Below, in pieces: positions 44,518 to 57,800 of a stretch of 64,000 nt of DNA. Origin of the DNA: Fagopyrum homotropicum (Eukaryota; Streptophyta; Magnoliopsida; Caryophyllales; Polygonaceae); NCBI GenBank assembly GCA_033239125.1, contig BSWB01000003.1, positions 136,561,820 to 136,625,819 of the forward strand, written 5' to 3'. Position 1 is the stretch's first letter. Each line of letters begins with the position of its first letter. The translations under genes were made by a program, and so were the position numbers. The notes beneath the pieces are model-generated. The model was not told the DNA's origin, searched no databases, and saw only the letters and a program-made list of their open reading frames with translations.

Positions 44518-47500
44518 ATGGCACGCACGAGAGCGACAACTTACGTTGGACGAGGAGGGGGCCGAGCTCCCCTTCCTCTAGGAGTTTAGAGACAGGGACG
44601 TGTGGGTAGGCTTTTGAGGGGCCGAGGTCAGGGACGTGCTCCCGTTGTAGATCCGCCAGCTGCGGATGTTCCTACTGAGGAGGTGGTTGAGAGTATTGTT
44701 ACCGAGGTTAGGGATAGGACCGCTGCTAGGTTCAGGGTACGGAGTTCAGGGTCTATTGATTTTGTCCGTGTATCGATTGGAGTATCGGAGTATCGAGCGT
44801 CTGTCCAACAAGTGCAAGAGGCATACAGGACCGGAGCACCACCTCCAACACCGCCGGTGCCAGCTAGGTTGACAAAGGTCTCTCAGAGGGTAACACAGGT
44901 GTTAGTTCCACCGGTGCTAGCTACACCAGTGAGAGTTGTTGAGGATGATTGAGTGAGAGACGAGCTGAAGGTACCGAGGCCGGACGAATGGTTGAAGACT
45001 TTCAACCATCAACGAGTTCCCACATTCAACGGGAACGTTGGACTTGAGGTAGAGCATTAGATTAGTCATGTTTGGAGGCGATCCGCTGTCCTGAGGGTCG
45101 TAAGGTGGAGCTGGTTCAGACCTTGTTTAGAGATCAGGCATAGTTTTGGTGGAGGACCGTGCGGGGCGGAGTGTCCCGATTTGAGCAGTTAGTGAGTCTT
45201 GTGCGGGAGACTTTTTATCCTATCTCGCTTAGAAGAGACCGAGTACAGGACTTCTTGGAGGCCGGATTTGATGATGTTCCGATAGCTAAGACGATCAGGA
45301 GGTTCCGGAAGGAACTGTCACTATTGGGTCCTACTGCACCACCTATGGACCAGCACGTGTATTTGTTCTCCCGGAGACTGAGGGAGACTACATGCTCCTA
45401 TCTGGCAGGGTTCCGCTGTGATTCCTTAGCAATTACCAGGATCAGGCTTCAGCGTATGAGAGGGACTGACTGGGCCCTAAGAGAGCTATGTAGTCCGGAG
45501 GGTCAAACAAGAGACAAAGGACCGGTTCAGCCAACACAGGAGTTGGAGGTTCGGGTCATGGGCGTGGCCAGTCTCAGGGCCGTTCTAGTTACCAGGTTGT
45601 ACCGCTGCCTTTTTTTAGGGGATGTAAGTGCTACAACTGCGGGGAGTATGGACACATTAAGCCGGAGTGTAGAAAGCCACCAGTGACATGTTTTACGTGC
45701 GGCCAATTGGTCCATAGAGCTACCTTCTGCCGACAGGGCAAGGTAACATCACAGCAAGGGTCCTCGCCTGCTGGTATCTCATGAGGTGGACAGAGGCAGT
45801 CTCAGTATCAGGCTCAAGGTCAGCAGTAGCGAGCCCCTGATCAGGCATATTCACAGGGTTCTACTCAGGTTCCAAGTAGACGTAGAGGGCGTGGTTGAGG
45901 CACTTCAGAGAGACTAGGGGTACTCAGGCTCGAGTCTTTGAGTTGAGGAGCGTCGTAGAGCCAACAAGACCCGCAGCCACAAGTACTATTATGATTCATG
46001 GCTTTCCAATCCAAGTACTTTTTGATACGGGTGTGACACACTCTTTCATATCTGATGATTGCATAGATAGGTTGACCTTAGATACAGTAGAGGGGGGACC
46101 TTTTCTTATAAGGTTACCCGATGGGAGTAAGGTTCGAGGTACTCGAGAGATTTACGGTTGTCCCATCCGCCTGGGAAGTCGTGACTGATTAGCCGACATC
46201 CACGTCATGCGCTTAGTGCATGAAGAGGTCATACTAGGAATGGACTGGAAGGACCGCCATCGAGTTGTTCTGGACGTCAGCAAGAGGACAGTGACGGTCA
46301 CTACGGAGTTTGGGCTGGAGGAGGTTTTTCGAGGGTGGGACCTCGGAAAGATCGAGACGGTCATTAGTGCGGTCCGAGTTGCAAGGCTCATAGGTCAGGG
46401 GTGCGAGGCCTTCTGGTGTTACGCCATGAAGGAGGAGACGAGACCATCTTTAGCAGAGACCCTTGTACCTTGTGAGTTCGAGGAAGTCTTTGGTGAGCCA
46501 CCTGACCTATTGCCGCAAAGGAATGTAGATTTCGGGATTGAGTTGGAGCCCGGAATGAGGCCGATCTCCAAGGCTCCATACCGCATGACACTAGTCGAGA
46601 TGCTTGAGCTCAAGAAGTAACTCGAGGATTTAGCAAAGAGAGGATTTATCCGACCCAGTGTGTCTCCCAGCGGTGCGTCAGTCCTCTTCGTGAGGAAGAA
46701 GGACGGATCTATGAGGCTTTGTATCGACTATCAAGAGTTGAACAAAGTCACGGTCAAGAACAAGTACCCGTTGCCGCGTATTGATGATTTGATAGATCGG
46801 TTGCAGGGCGCTACTGTGTTTTCGCGTATTGACCCAAGGTCAGAGTACCACCAGCTGAGAGTACGGGAGGAGGACGTACTGGAGACGGCATTTCGGACCA
46901 GATACGATCATTATGAGTTTGTGGTAATGCCTTTTGGGCTCACCAACGCTCCTGCTGTCTTCATGGTGTTGATGAATGGCATCTTCATTGACTTCTTAGA
47001 CCAGTTTGTGGTAGTTTTCATCGACGATATCTTAGTTTACTCCCGAAGTAGGGAAGAGAACGTCGGACACCTGAGGACGGTGTTGCGGGTCTTACAGGAG
47101 AGACAGTTTTATGCTAAGCTCTCTAAGTGTGAGTTCTGGATGCCATATGTTGCCTTCCTTGGCCACATTGTCTCCGCCGAGGGTGTCAAGGTGGACCCGG
47201 CGAAGATAGAGTCAGTTACATCGTGGTCGCTTCCTAAGACGGTCAAGGAGGTACGCAATTTTCTAGGTCTGGTCGGATACTACCGCACGTTCGTGAAGGG
47301 TTTTTCTGTGATTGCCAGACCACTCACTTCCTTGCTAAGAAAGTCCATCAGATTTATGTGGTCCGAGTCCTATCAGCGGAGTTTTGAGGAGCTGAAGGAG
47401 AGATTGACTTCCGCTCCCGTGTAAGCACAACTAGAGGGCGTGGAGGATTTCTTCGTTTACAGTGATGCATCCAAGCTAGGCTTGGGATGCGTTCTGATGC

Positions 47501-49383
47501 AGAGGGGTAGGGTCATTGCTTACGCGTCTCGACAGCTGAAGACGTATGAAGAGAAATACCCTACTCACGACCTTGAGTTAGCCGTAGTCATTTATGCATT
47601 GAAGATCTGGCGTCATTACCTCTACGGAGCCACCTGTCTAATTTTCACGGACCACAAGAGTCTGAAGTACATCTTCACTAAGCGGGAGTTCAATAACCAT
47701 CATAGGAGATGGTTAGAGCTGATTAAGAATTTTGACTTAGAGATCCTTTATCACCCAAGGAAGGCGAATGTGGTCGCTGATGCCCTTAGTTGGAGGACAC
47801 CCCGCGAGGCGGCGATAGCTCGTTTGACCGTTTAGACACAATTGTAGAGAGATTTGATTTGGTTGGAGGTAGACATCCGATTCCCGGATACCGATGGTCA
47901 TCTGTCAGCGTTGGAGGTTTCACCGGATCTGTGGGGAGAGATCCGGCGGAAACAGGAGGTTTGTCCCGCACTGGCGAGGATTAGAGATAGGATGTCCAAA
48001 GGGGAGGCACCATAGTTTATGGTGGGTGCACGACGGGATTTTGAGGCGCCAGGAGCGCATATGTGTACCATCTGACAAAGATTTGAGGCAGTGTGTACTG
48101 CAGGAGGCCCATTTTACTCCTTACTCCGTCCACCCGGGCGCGAGTAAGATGTATCAGGATATACATAGATCTTATTGGTGGTGCGGGTTCAAGCCCGACG
48201 TGGCTAGATATGTAGCTCAGTGTGCGACCTGTCAGCAGGGCAAGATCGAGCACCACAAGTCTGGAGGAGAGCTCCAACCACTTCCGGTTCCACAGTGGAA
48301 GTAGGAGGACATTTCTATGGATTTAGTTACCGGCTTGAGGTTGAGTAGAGGATTTGATGCGATATGGGTTGTGGTAGATCGGCTGATGAAGACGACACGA
48401 TTTATTCCTATTAAGGAAACGTGGCCGGTGTCTCGTTTAGCCGAGGAGTTTACCCGTCAAATAGTGAGGTTCAATGGGGTGTCGGGGACGATCATTTCAG
48501 ATAGGGATGGGCGTTTTACCTCGAGGTTCTGGCAGTAGGTACACGCCGCCTTAGGCACGAGCTTACAGTTCACCACGGCATACCATCCTCAGACGGACGG
48601 GCAGTCAGAGAGGACTATTCAGACCCTTGAGGACATGTTGAGGGCATGTGTGTTTGATTGAGGCAGGGATGACCCGACCATCTTTTCTTGGTGGAGTTCT
48701 CTTATAACAATAGTTGGCATGCGACTATTGGCATGGCTCCTTATGAGGCACTATATGGACGGAGGTTCCGTACACCCTTGTGTTGGAATGAGCCTGGGAG
48801 GATGAATGGTGTGGCACCCGAGCAGGTGTAGGACGATATGGCTCGGGTAGCATTGATTCGAGAGCGGATGCTGGCCGCGCAGAGTCGTCAGAGGTCTTAT
48901 GCTGATAAGAGGCGTAGGCCTCTGGAGTTCAGGGTTGGAACCCAGGTATGGTTGAGGGTGTCACCGACGAGGGGAGTTCGACGTTTCGGCATTAAAGGGA
49001 AGTTGAGTCCCCGATATGTCGAACCCTTTGAGATCCTTGAGCGGGTAGGAGAGGTAGTGTATAGATTGGCGTTGCCACCCCGATTGGAGGGAGTCCATCC
49101 AGTTTTTCATGTGTCTCAGCTGAGAGAGTATGTGCATGACCCGAGACACATAGTGAGCCATGACGACCTAGTGGTTGAGCCGGACCATACGTTTCCTGAG
49201 CACCCGATAGCATTTCTGAAGAGAGGTACGAGACGCCTTCGATCGAAAGTAATACCCATGATGAGAGTACAGTGGTCGAGACGAGGGATTGACGAGGCCA
49301 CTTATGAGACGGAGGATAGTATCCGGCGGAACTATCCCGAGTTTTATGTAGATCTAGAGACGTCTATAGGACTATCAGGTTAG
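44518..49383 (+). pseudogene. chromovirus gag-pol remnant with chromodomain
   Basis: Starts at ATG 44518, with an early TAG near 44587. Gag fragments lie at 44602-44952 and 45159-45690, with two CCHC knuckles near 45625-45730 (CYNCGEYGHIKPEC and CFTCGQLVHRATFC). Protease has FDTGVTHSFIS near 46020. RT (46660-47424) has FIDDILVYS at about 47017-47043. RNase H (47440-47835) has YSDASKLGLGCVL and FTDHKSLKYIF. Integrase has an H-C-C part (CATCQQG) and SDRDGRF...YHPQTDGQSER across several stops. The C-terminus (48838-49383) carries GKLSPRYVEPFEIL, HVSQLREYV and a chromodomain (VQWSRRGIDEATYETE). At least three frameshifts and many stops make it inactive. Chromodomains steer integration to marked chromatin in this lineage. 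Confidence 0.92.
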
Positions 49384-49550
49384 CCCTGCATCCTTGTATT
49401 GGTTGCTTTCAATGATTGTATGTGTGATATATCTGATGTGCTTGTGTGTGACCCTTAGGTGAAATGGATGTAGTTACTTGTTAGTCTTAGGGCTTGCTTA
49501 CGTCTTAGGATCTCGGTTAGCACCCCCTAAGTTTCGGGATGAAACTTATT

Positions 49551-49564
49551 TTGAGGGGGTCTGA
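49551..49564 (+). other. polypurine tract of the chromovirus
   Basis: TTGAGGGGGTCTGA directly precedes the right LTR. Confidence 0.8.
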
Positions 49565-51330
49565 TGTAACGACCAGATTTTTCGTTACGCTTTGATAGTG
49601 TTAAAGTAGAGTAGAAGCCGTGCACAAGGGCTCACGCCCTTGCGGCTTAGACGACGCAGTCGAGCAGGCCGCAGGTGCGGCTAGGTTTCCCGCAGGGGCG
49701 GCGGCACGCGAGGGCGCGGGGTAGTACCGTTTGATCAACCTTTCGCCTTCCTATCCTTTTTAACTCACCTCTTAAATGTTTGGGGAGTTGGTGGTTGAGA
49801 GTCCTTTGACATTCCTTCCCTTTATGCATCCACTTCCCCTCTTCCCCTCATTTCATTAATGTTACTTGCTTCTCCTCTTCTACACTTTGCCTCTTGCTTT
49901 CTTCTTCTCCATCCTTCTCCTCCATTTTTCTCCTTGCTTGCTCCAGCTTCGATCCACCTTTCTTGAGGCCGGAACTGCAGTGACGTGATAAGAGTAAGGC
50001 TTCTTCCTCTTTCCTTCTTCTTTCTTTCTTCCTCTTTCATGGCTTGTATGGAAGATCTTTGAGATTCTAGGCTCAATGATATATCGTTGTTTTGATGCTA
50101 TGGTGACGAAGCTAGACCTTGGAGGGTGGCTAAGACCTAGTGTGAGAGGTGGAAGACGTTCATAGCACCAAGCCACCAAAGGACTCTAAGAGACCGGCTT
50201 CACAACCGAAGAACTCAACAAAAGAACGTTCTGCACATTTAGGCGCAGGGGCGGTTCAGCCAGGCGTAGGGGGCGGACCCAGTCAGGCGCGGGGGCAGCT
50301 CAGTCGGGCGCGGGGGCGGCTTTGCACCAGTGAGTCCTGAATCTTGTTCTTTCCTATCCTTCTTCCATTCCTTAGGTTTGTTATAGCTTAGAAGCATGCT
50401 AGGCTGGTTTAGAGTAGTTGAACTGGAATGCCATATAGTGGCTGGACATTAGAGGTCTAGTGTGAGTTACGTACGTCTCGTTGGTGGTATGTTGTTGAGG
50501 TGTTCGATTAGAGCTTTGTGGAAGCAACCATTGTGTGTATCTTTATGTTGAGAGTTGGAGAGGTCATGGACTGAGAGTGTAGTCTTCTTGGACTAGGTGG
50601 TTGAGGAGGTTAAGCCTAGAAGTCTAAAGGCTTCTAGTGGACTAGAGTGTGGTTTGATTGTGTGCCTTGTCTTGAACAAGCGTTGTGCGTTTTCCCGAGG
50701 GAACTTGAGAGTGAGGTGATCGTATGCACTTCGGATATTGGTAAGTCTACGGACTTACTTAGTTGGCTTCTTGTATGAGTGTGATGTGTATGAGTGGTGT
50801 TTGTTAGTTATGATAAACAATAAAATCGGATTAGGCCGACTTTATTATATTACGTAATTGACCCAAGTGTATGATAACGGGTCTTGACATCACTGCCTAG
50901 CTCTTGCAAGAGCTAGGAGGTTCCCTGCTACCAGCCCAAGCAGGTAGACGGTCAGATGCATTAGCACCATTCCTCGTTGGTAAACGGGAACAGGGGCGAG
51001 GTTTGAGAATCCCTCGTGTCACAAAATAAGTATCATTAGTAATGACTTATCACCTAACTAAAGATAATAACCGGATTGAGTGTTGCATCTTGGTTGTGTA
51101 TGTTGTATGTTTGTGCTTTTATCTTTATACTTATGCATAGAATGTTAGCTAACGGTTTTATACTGCCTTGTAGATGCCTTGCAGTTTAGAGAGGTGATCG
51201 AGTGATCCGGCGGTAGTGGGCAGCCGGGGTTCCATGCATTATAGGACGGGACTGTTATTCTTATTTCATGTCTTTGAGACTTATGTTGTTTGTTCTGGTT
51301 TTGAGACTCGGCTAGATTGTTTTCTGAATG
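49565..51330 (+). repeat. 3' LTR of the chromovirus, first part
   Basis: TGTAACGACCAGATTTTTCG onward, aligned to the left LTR and interrupted at 51330. Motif clusters at about 49665-49720 and 50240-50325. The TATA-like word is shortened here (CATATAGTGG near 50432). Confidence 0.92.
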
Positions 51331-53164
51331 TGATACGCTCAGGATGTGATACGCAATGGGTTTTAAATTTATATTCTCGTTATATTTATCCTAACTCCTA
51401 GCGAACCCGCAGTGTACGGGACGTTTGTAGTAGGGATAATATTCCGAGGTCGAACACAAAGACTAAGGTGAGATTGATTCGATTTATGATTAAGTCTAGT
51501 GAAGATCTAGGTTAAGAAAAGAGAAAGAAATAAAGAAATGAAAATCTCAATGTTTTTGGTTGGTTTTTGGGTGATCAATCAAAGATCACAAATCATGCGA
51601 AATATAATAATCAACTAAGCTAATTACAAATCAACGCAAACAAACAAGCTAAACACGAGATATAGATCAAAGATAGAAAAGCGGATTCTAGGGGTTGGAA
51701 GTTCCGGTTATGGCATAGGACTCAAGTTATCTAATCGTTCCTTGGATTTACTATGACATGTTGGGAGTAAGTGTTTCTAGATTGGGATCGATCACCGGGT
51801 AGGTCTCATGGTTCACTAGTCCGTTCCTAAGGTCTCATCACCGGGTAAGTCTCTAAGAACCTAAAGGACGGAATTCTACACAAACCGGATTTTCACCTAG
51901 AGATCTAACCTATCCTTACCGGGTAAGTCTCGAAAGGGTTAGTCCTAAGCAACCATCCTAGCACACTTAGTCCAATGGCGGCTTATGAGGCTCACCACTA
52001 CCTAGGGTTTGTTATCTTTGGAATCTAAGAGTAAGGATTACCGGATAAGTCTCTCCTAACACTTAGTTGCTAACACTAGGTCACCCTAGGATAGATTTAA
52101 CTCAACAAACACTTAGGATTACAACATTCTAACAATCTAAAGCTAGATCAATCAAACAAGGGAGAATCACGGGCTGTTCTACACCTTCCACGGCCGTGGA
52201 AAGACAAGAACAAACCGTGGACTCCAACAGAAGCTACGTCCAAACAAGAGAGTCATCCAAGGGCTAATCTAAGTCCATCCTATCATAGTCTTAGCCATAA
52301 CCATTCCTTCCTTACCCTAGAATCACATCTATTTAGCCTACAACATTCATCATAGCAATCAAAATCATCAAACATAAAATCATGGCTTCCATTTGCAAGA
52401 TAATGAAAAGAAAGAGATGAACAAAAGAAGTAAACAAAACCAAGCTAAAAAATGGAATTAGAATGACTCACAACCCTTCTTAAAGAAGGTTCAAATGGTT
52501 CATACAACTCTAGAAACCGATTCCGAAATCCTTCACTACAAAGCTATCAAAATCTATCAATGGTGTGCTCTTCTTCTTCTCCAATGAAGCTCTTCTCCAA
52601 ATGTGTTTTCCTCCTTCTTCTCCTCCAAAGAATCTTCTTGTTGAGAGAATATTTTGATTGGATGATAGTGGATAATGGAGAGCTGCTCCAAGATGCTTCT
52701 CCCAGCCAATGCAGGACCACTTTTATACTACAACTTTGCAAGAGCTGGCCAAGAGATCGTGGCACAGCTGGCACGAAAACCTGGCAAAAACCACGGGTAG
52801 AATCACGGCCGTGATCTGTCAGTGAACCGTGATTTTTTTGCTTCAGCTTTGCCTTTGATCATTAAGCTTCGATTTGGTGCATGGTTTGTGTTGGCAAGGT
52901 TCCATGAGTCCTCCCTAGCCTTTAGGTTGCATCCTAATGAGTCCGAGGGTGTGTCATCTTGATGAACGATCCTCAAACGTATCGTTTTAGCTCCTAAATC
53001 TCCCAAAATACCTACAAAGCAATGCACAAGTCCGTGTAGACGTCCATCTCGACAAAATACGTGATTTGAGTGCAAACGTCGTGAACTAGTGCTAAACCAT
53101 GCATGAATGAGTGAGAAATCTATCTAAATGATTACCTAAACCTAAGTCATAAATCGTGTTATCA
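51331..53164 (-). repeat. 3' LTR of element B
   Basis: Plus strand TGATACGCTCAGG ... CGTGTTATCA. Four TTACCGGGTAAGTCTCA-like modules (51792, 51838, 51916, 52038). CCACGG/CCGTGG clusters at about 52165-52225 and 52785-52835. TATA box at 52720-52727. Confidence 0.93.
52720..52727 (-). promoter_or_regulatory. TATA box in the element B LTR
   Basis: Minus strand TATAAAAG, about 60-110 bases downstream of the CCGTGG cluster. The second copy is at 62075-62082. Confidence 0.55.
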
Positions 53165-54817
53165 AAAATACCCCATACTTAAGGTTTGCTCGTCCCGAGC
53201 AAATTCTCAACTATAGACTACAAGATAACATGATTTATGTATGCAGAAAAATGGCAAAATCTTTTTGGGTTTGTGCTTCTACTATTGGATCACCTTCATA
53301 GTCATGTTTTATGGCAACGGACAAGCAATTATGCATCAAATAAATGAAGGCATGGAAAGACAATTGTACTTAACTCGAAAGCATGCTTGAAATGTAAAAA
53401 TGAGGAAGTCAAGATGATCAAGAGCATATCCAATCTAGATTACTAAGTCTTACAAACATGCAAATAGGTCATAAGGTTTTATGAACTAAAAGGCCAAGAA
53501 ACGTTGTGATTAGGTGGGGATTTTTCTAGGCTATGTGATGCTAATCCGGGAATGGAACTAACTTCACAATCTTGTCCTCGATCAACTTCCCTCAAGTGTA
53601 TACTTTTCCTCTATCTTTTCTTTCTTTTCTTTTCTTTCACTTATTTTTGAGACAATGGCATTGGTGTACAAAAGCCGAAACCTTGGTGATTAGCCTTCCT
53701 CGGGCTTTTTCTATTTTTCGAGGTGCATCCACACCGGGCACACATACCAAAGACTATTGGTTTATTTGACTTTGGCAAGGCACCAACACCCGATTATGTG
53801 AAGTGTACCGAGTTACTTGTCATTTAAACCAATGTCCCCAAACCTATATTTTTTGCTACACTTTCAAAACAATTTCAGTACTTCATTCATGACATTCTTT
53901 CATCAACATCTTCACCCCACACTTGCTTTTCACACACATCAACACACTAACATGCTCCTATTCCCGGATGGGTCAAAAGAGGTCAATTTATATCCATTGA
54001 GGTGCTCAAACAATCATGATCAAGATGAGAAGTAGAGAAAGATGAATTTCCTCATTCATTCCTAGATGGTATGCAAGAACTATCATGTAATTTTGACCTT
54101 CAATACTCAATCCATTCTAGGCAAACATCATGATCACAAATCATTCATGGAATTCAAGAGAAGTACTTCAAGTCCACATATGCATTCATCAATTTAACAC
54201 ATAAGGCCATCTATAGCCAATCCACAAGACACGATTCATCATTAGGGTCATATCCAAACCTAGAAAGCACAAAAAAATTTAAATTTTCTGAACTTTTATG
54301 GGATTTTCTAAATTAATATATACAATGCAAGACATGTGAAAATGTTAAACTATCCTAGATGCTCATCATGCAAAGGATTATGCAAACCCCACCCCATACT
54401 TAGAAACACATTGTCCCCAATGTGTAAATGAAGTAAAGAGAGTGAAAGAAGGTTCTCACAATGTAAAAATGGTTTGCTATGGCATTTGGGATTGCTCAAG
54501 TGAATTGGTGTTGGATGATCCTATCAACAATGGTAAAGAGCTCTAAGCATTCATCAAAGCGCCGGGATCCGCACTAGGCACCGCTAGCCGTCCAAGTTCC
54601 GTGTCCGCTCCACCCATAATTGATGAGGGGTTCATCATCATCATTCTCATGCCAAGCAAGGCTTCCAATGCTACTAAGGTTCTAGCACACACAAAGCACA
54701 CAAAAACAGAAGAATCTAAACAAAAACAAAAAAACGAGAAAGGGAAAATGTTACCAATGGGTTGCCTCTCACCAAGCGCTTCTTTAAGGTCATTAGCTTG
54801 ACCAAACTCGGGGGCGT
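53165..54817 (-). other. polypurine tract and conserved noncoding region of element B
   Basis: The minus strand has AAGTATGGGGTATTTT directly before the 3' LTR and a second AAGTATGGGGTGGGG near 54385-54400 preceded by GGGGACAATGTGT. The stretch 53640-53830 is conserved with A2 and C. ORF1 is absent, although the space between the second tract and the pol end still holds about 400 bases. No gene seen. Confidence 0.7.
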
Positions 54818-57800
54818 CTACTCAAGGTAAAGTGGGGCAATCATATCCACCGGAGCTCCCGGGATATACTTTTTCAACCGGTGCCCATTCACCTTAAAGT
54901 TTCCACAATGCTCCCCTCCTATCTCAATAGCTCCATGGGGAAAGATCTTCTTCACCACATATGGCCCGGTCCATCTTGATTTGAGCTTTCCGGGAAAGAG
55001 CCGCAGCCTCGAGTTGAAGAGAAGGACAAGGTCGCCTTCTCTCAACTCCTTGGGGATGATCCTCTTGTCATGCCACCTCTTGGTCCTCTCCTTGTAGATC
55101 CGGGCATTCTCGTATGCATCCAACCGGATCTCCTCAAGTGCGTTCATATCTAGCAACCTCTTCTCTCCGGCCTCTTTGAGATCAAAATTTAGCCACTTGA
55201 TGGCCCAATGTGCTCTATGCTCTATTTCCACCGGAAGGTGGCAAGACTTGCCATAGACCAACTTGTAAGGAGTGGTGCCAATCGGTGTCTTGAAAGCGGT
55301 CCTATATGCCCACAAGGCATCCTTGAGCTTCATAGCCCAATCCTTTCTTGTCTGCGATACCGTCTTCTCAAGAATGGCCTTTATCTCCCGGTTGGAGATC
55401 TCGACTTGGCCACTAGTTTGGGGGTGGTAAGGTGTTGCCACCTTATGAGTCACCCCATACTTAGCCAAAAGTGCCCCAAAGTTCCTATTGGTGAAGTGCT
55501 TCCCTCCATCTCTTATGATCACCCTTGGTGTTCCAAACCTAGGGAAAATCACTCGGTTGAAGAACCGCACAACAACTTTGGCGTCATTTGTAGGAGAAGC
55601 GATCGTCTCCACCCATCTTGATACATAATCAACCGCCAATAGGATGTAGAGGTTGCCACATGAAGAAGGAAATGGTCCCATGAAGTCCACACCCCACACA
55701 TCAAATATTTCCACCTCTTGTATGTTGTTCAAGGGCATTTCATTCCTCCTTGAGATGTTGCCCGTCCTTTGACAAGCATCACAAGCTACCACAAAGCCTT
55801 GCACATCCTTGAACAAACTTGGCCAAAAGAAGCCCGATTGCAACACCTTCGCACATGTCTTGTGGGAGCTAGCATGCCCTCCACATGGCAAGGAATGACA
55901 ATGGCGGATCACACTCTCCACCTCATCCTCCGGTATGCATCTTCTAAACATTCCATCCGGCCCTCTTTTGAACAAAAGTGGCTCGCTCCAATAGTAATGC
56001 CTCACATCTTTGAAGAACTTTTTCCTTTGGGCATATGTCAAACCGAGGGGAACTTCCTCACACACTAAGTAGTTCACAATGTCGGCAAACCATGGCTCGC
56101 TTCCTCTAGACACTTGGAACAAGCATTCTTCCACCATTTGCAATTGCTCATCCCGGAATGAGTCATCAATCAGGATGTCATCTCTTTCAAGCTCCAATGG
56201 TGGGAGTCTACTAAGGTGATCCGCCACGGAGTTCTCGGATCCCTTCTTGTCCCGGATTTCCAAATCAAACTCTTGAAGAAGAAGGATCCACCGAATCAAC
56301 CTTGGTTTGACATCCTTCTTTGTAAGTAGATAACGGATCGCAGCATGATCCGTATAAACTATGACCTTCGCTCCAACAAGATATGAGCGGAACTTCTCAA
56401 ATGCGTACACAACCGCTAGCAACTCCTTTTCGGTGGTAGCATAATTGAGTTGAGCATCATCTAGCGTCTTGCTAGCATAATAAATAGCATGAGTGCGCCC
56501 ATCTTTCCTTTGCCCCAAAACAGCCCCAACGGCTACATCGCTTGCATCACACATGATCTCAAATGGTAAACTCCAATCCGGAGGTTGCATGATAGGTGCG
56601 GAGATCAAGGCGTTCTTCAACCTACAAAAAGCCTCAAGACAATCTTTGGAAAAGACAAAATCAACATCCTTCATTAGTAGGTTAGTGAGAGGCTTAGAAA
56701 TTTTAGAGAAGTCTTGAATAAACCTCCGGTAAAAATCGGCATGCCTTAAGAAACTCCTTACCCCTTTCACCGAGGTAGGTGGTGGCAACTTCTCTATCGT
56801 TTCAATCTTGGCCCTATCAACCTCAATGCCACGGTTAGACACCAAGTGTCCTAACACAATGCCTTCACTTACCATGAAGTGGCATTTTTCCCAATTTAAG
56901 ACAAGATTTGTCTCCTCACATCTTTGCAATACTAATGACAAGTTAGCCAAGCAATTATCAAAGGAAGAACCATAAACAGAGAAATCATCCATGAACACTT
57001 CCATGATATTTTCAATGTATTCCGAAAAGATAGCCATCATACACCTTTGGAAGGTGGCGGGTGCATTACACAACCCAAATGGCATTCTCCTATATGCAAA
57101 AGTACCCCATGGACATGTAAAGGTGGTTTTCTCTTGGTCATCGGGGTGGATAGGGATTTGGAAGAATCCACTATAGCCATCTAAATAGCAAAAATGAGAA
57201 TGTTGAGCTAACCTCTCTAGCATTTGGACAATGAAGGGGAGAGGGAAGTGATCTTTCCTAGAGGTCATGTTCAACTTCATATAGTCAATGCACATTCTCC
57301 ACCCCGTAACCGTGCTAGTTGGGATTAGTTCATTGTTCTCATTGGTCACTACGGTCATCCCACCCTTCTTAGGTACTACATGAACGGGACTAACCCACTT
57401 ACTATCCGAGATAGGGTAGATAATTCCCGCATCTAGCAACTTAATGATCTCCTTTTTGACTACCTCTTTCATTATAGGATTTAGTCTCCTTTGATGTTCA
57501 ATAATCTTCCATCAATATCTTATGCATGCACAAAGAAGGTTTAATGCCAACCAAATCATCAATAGTATAGCCAATGGCTTTCCTATGCAATCTTAGCTCA
57601 TGCAACAACTTAGCAAGTTCATCATCACTCAAGCATGCATTAACAATCACCGGATATGTTAAATTATCACCAAGAAAAGCATACTTCAAATGAGAGGGGA
57701 GGGATTTAAGATCAAGTTGAGGAGGACCTTTATCGAGTGTAGACGATCCAAATAAGGTTGGATGAGATGAGTCCAAAGCAAATGAAGATCCTTCAAGGCT

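Noticed and set aside
52547..52814. Paired open frames in the B LTR, repeated at 61902-62169
   Set aside because: They are duplicated only because both LTRs carry them. They overlap the TATA region and motif cluster and have no family signature.
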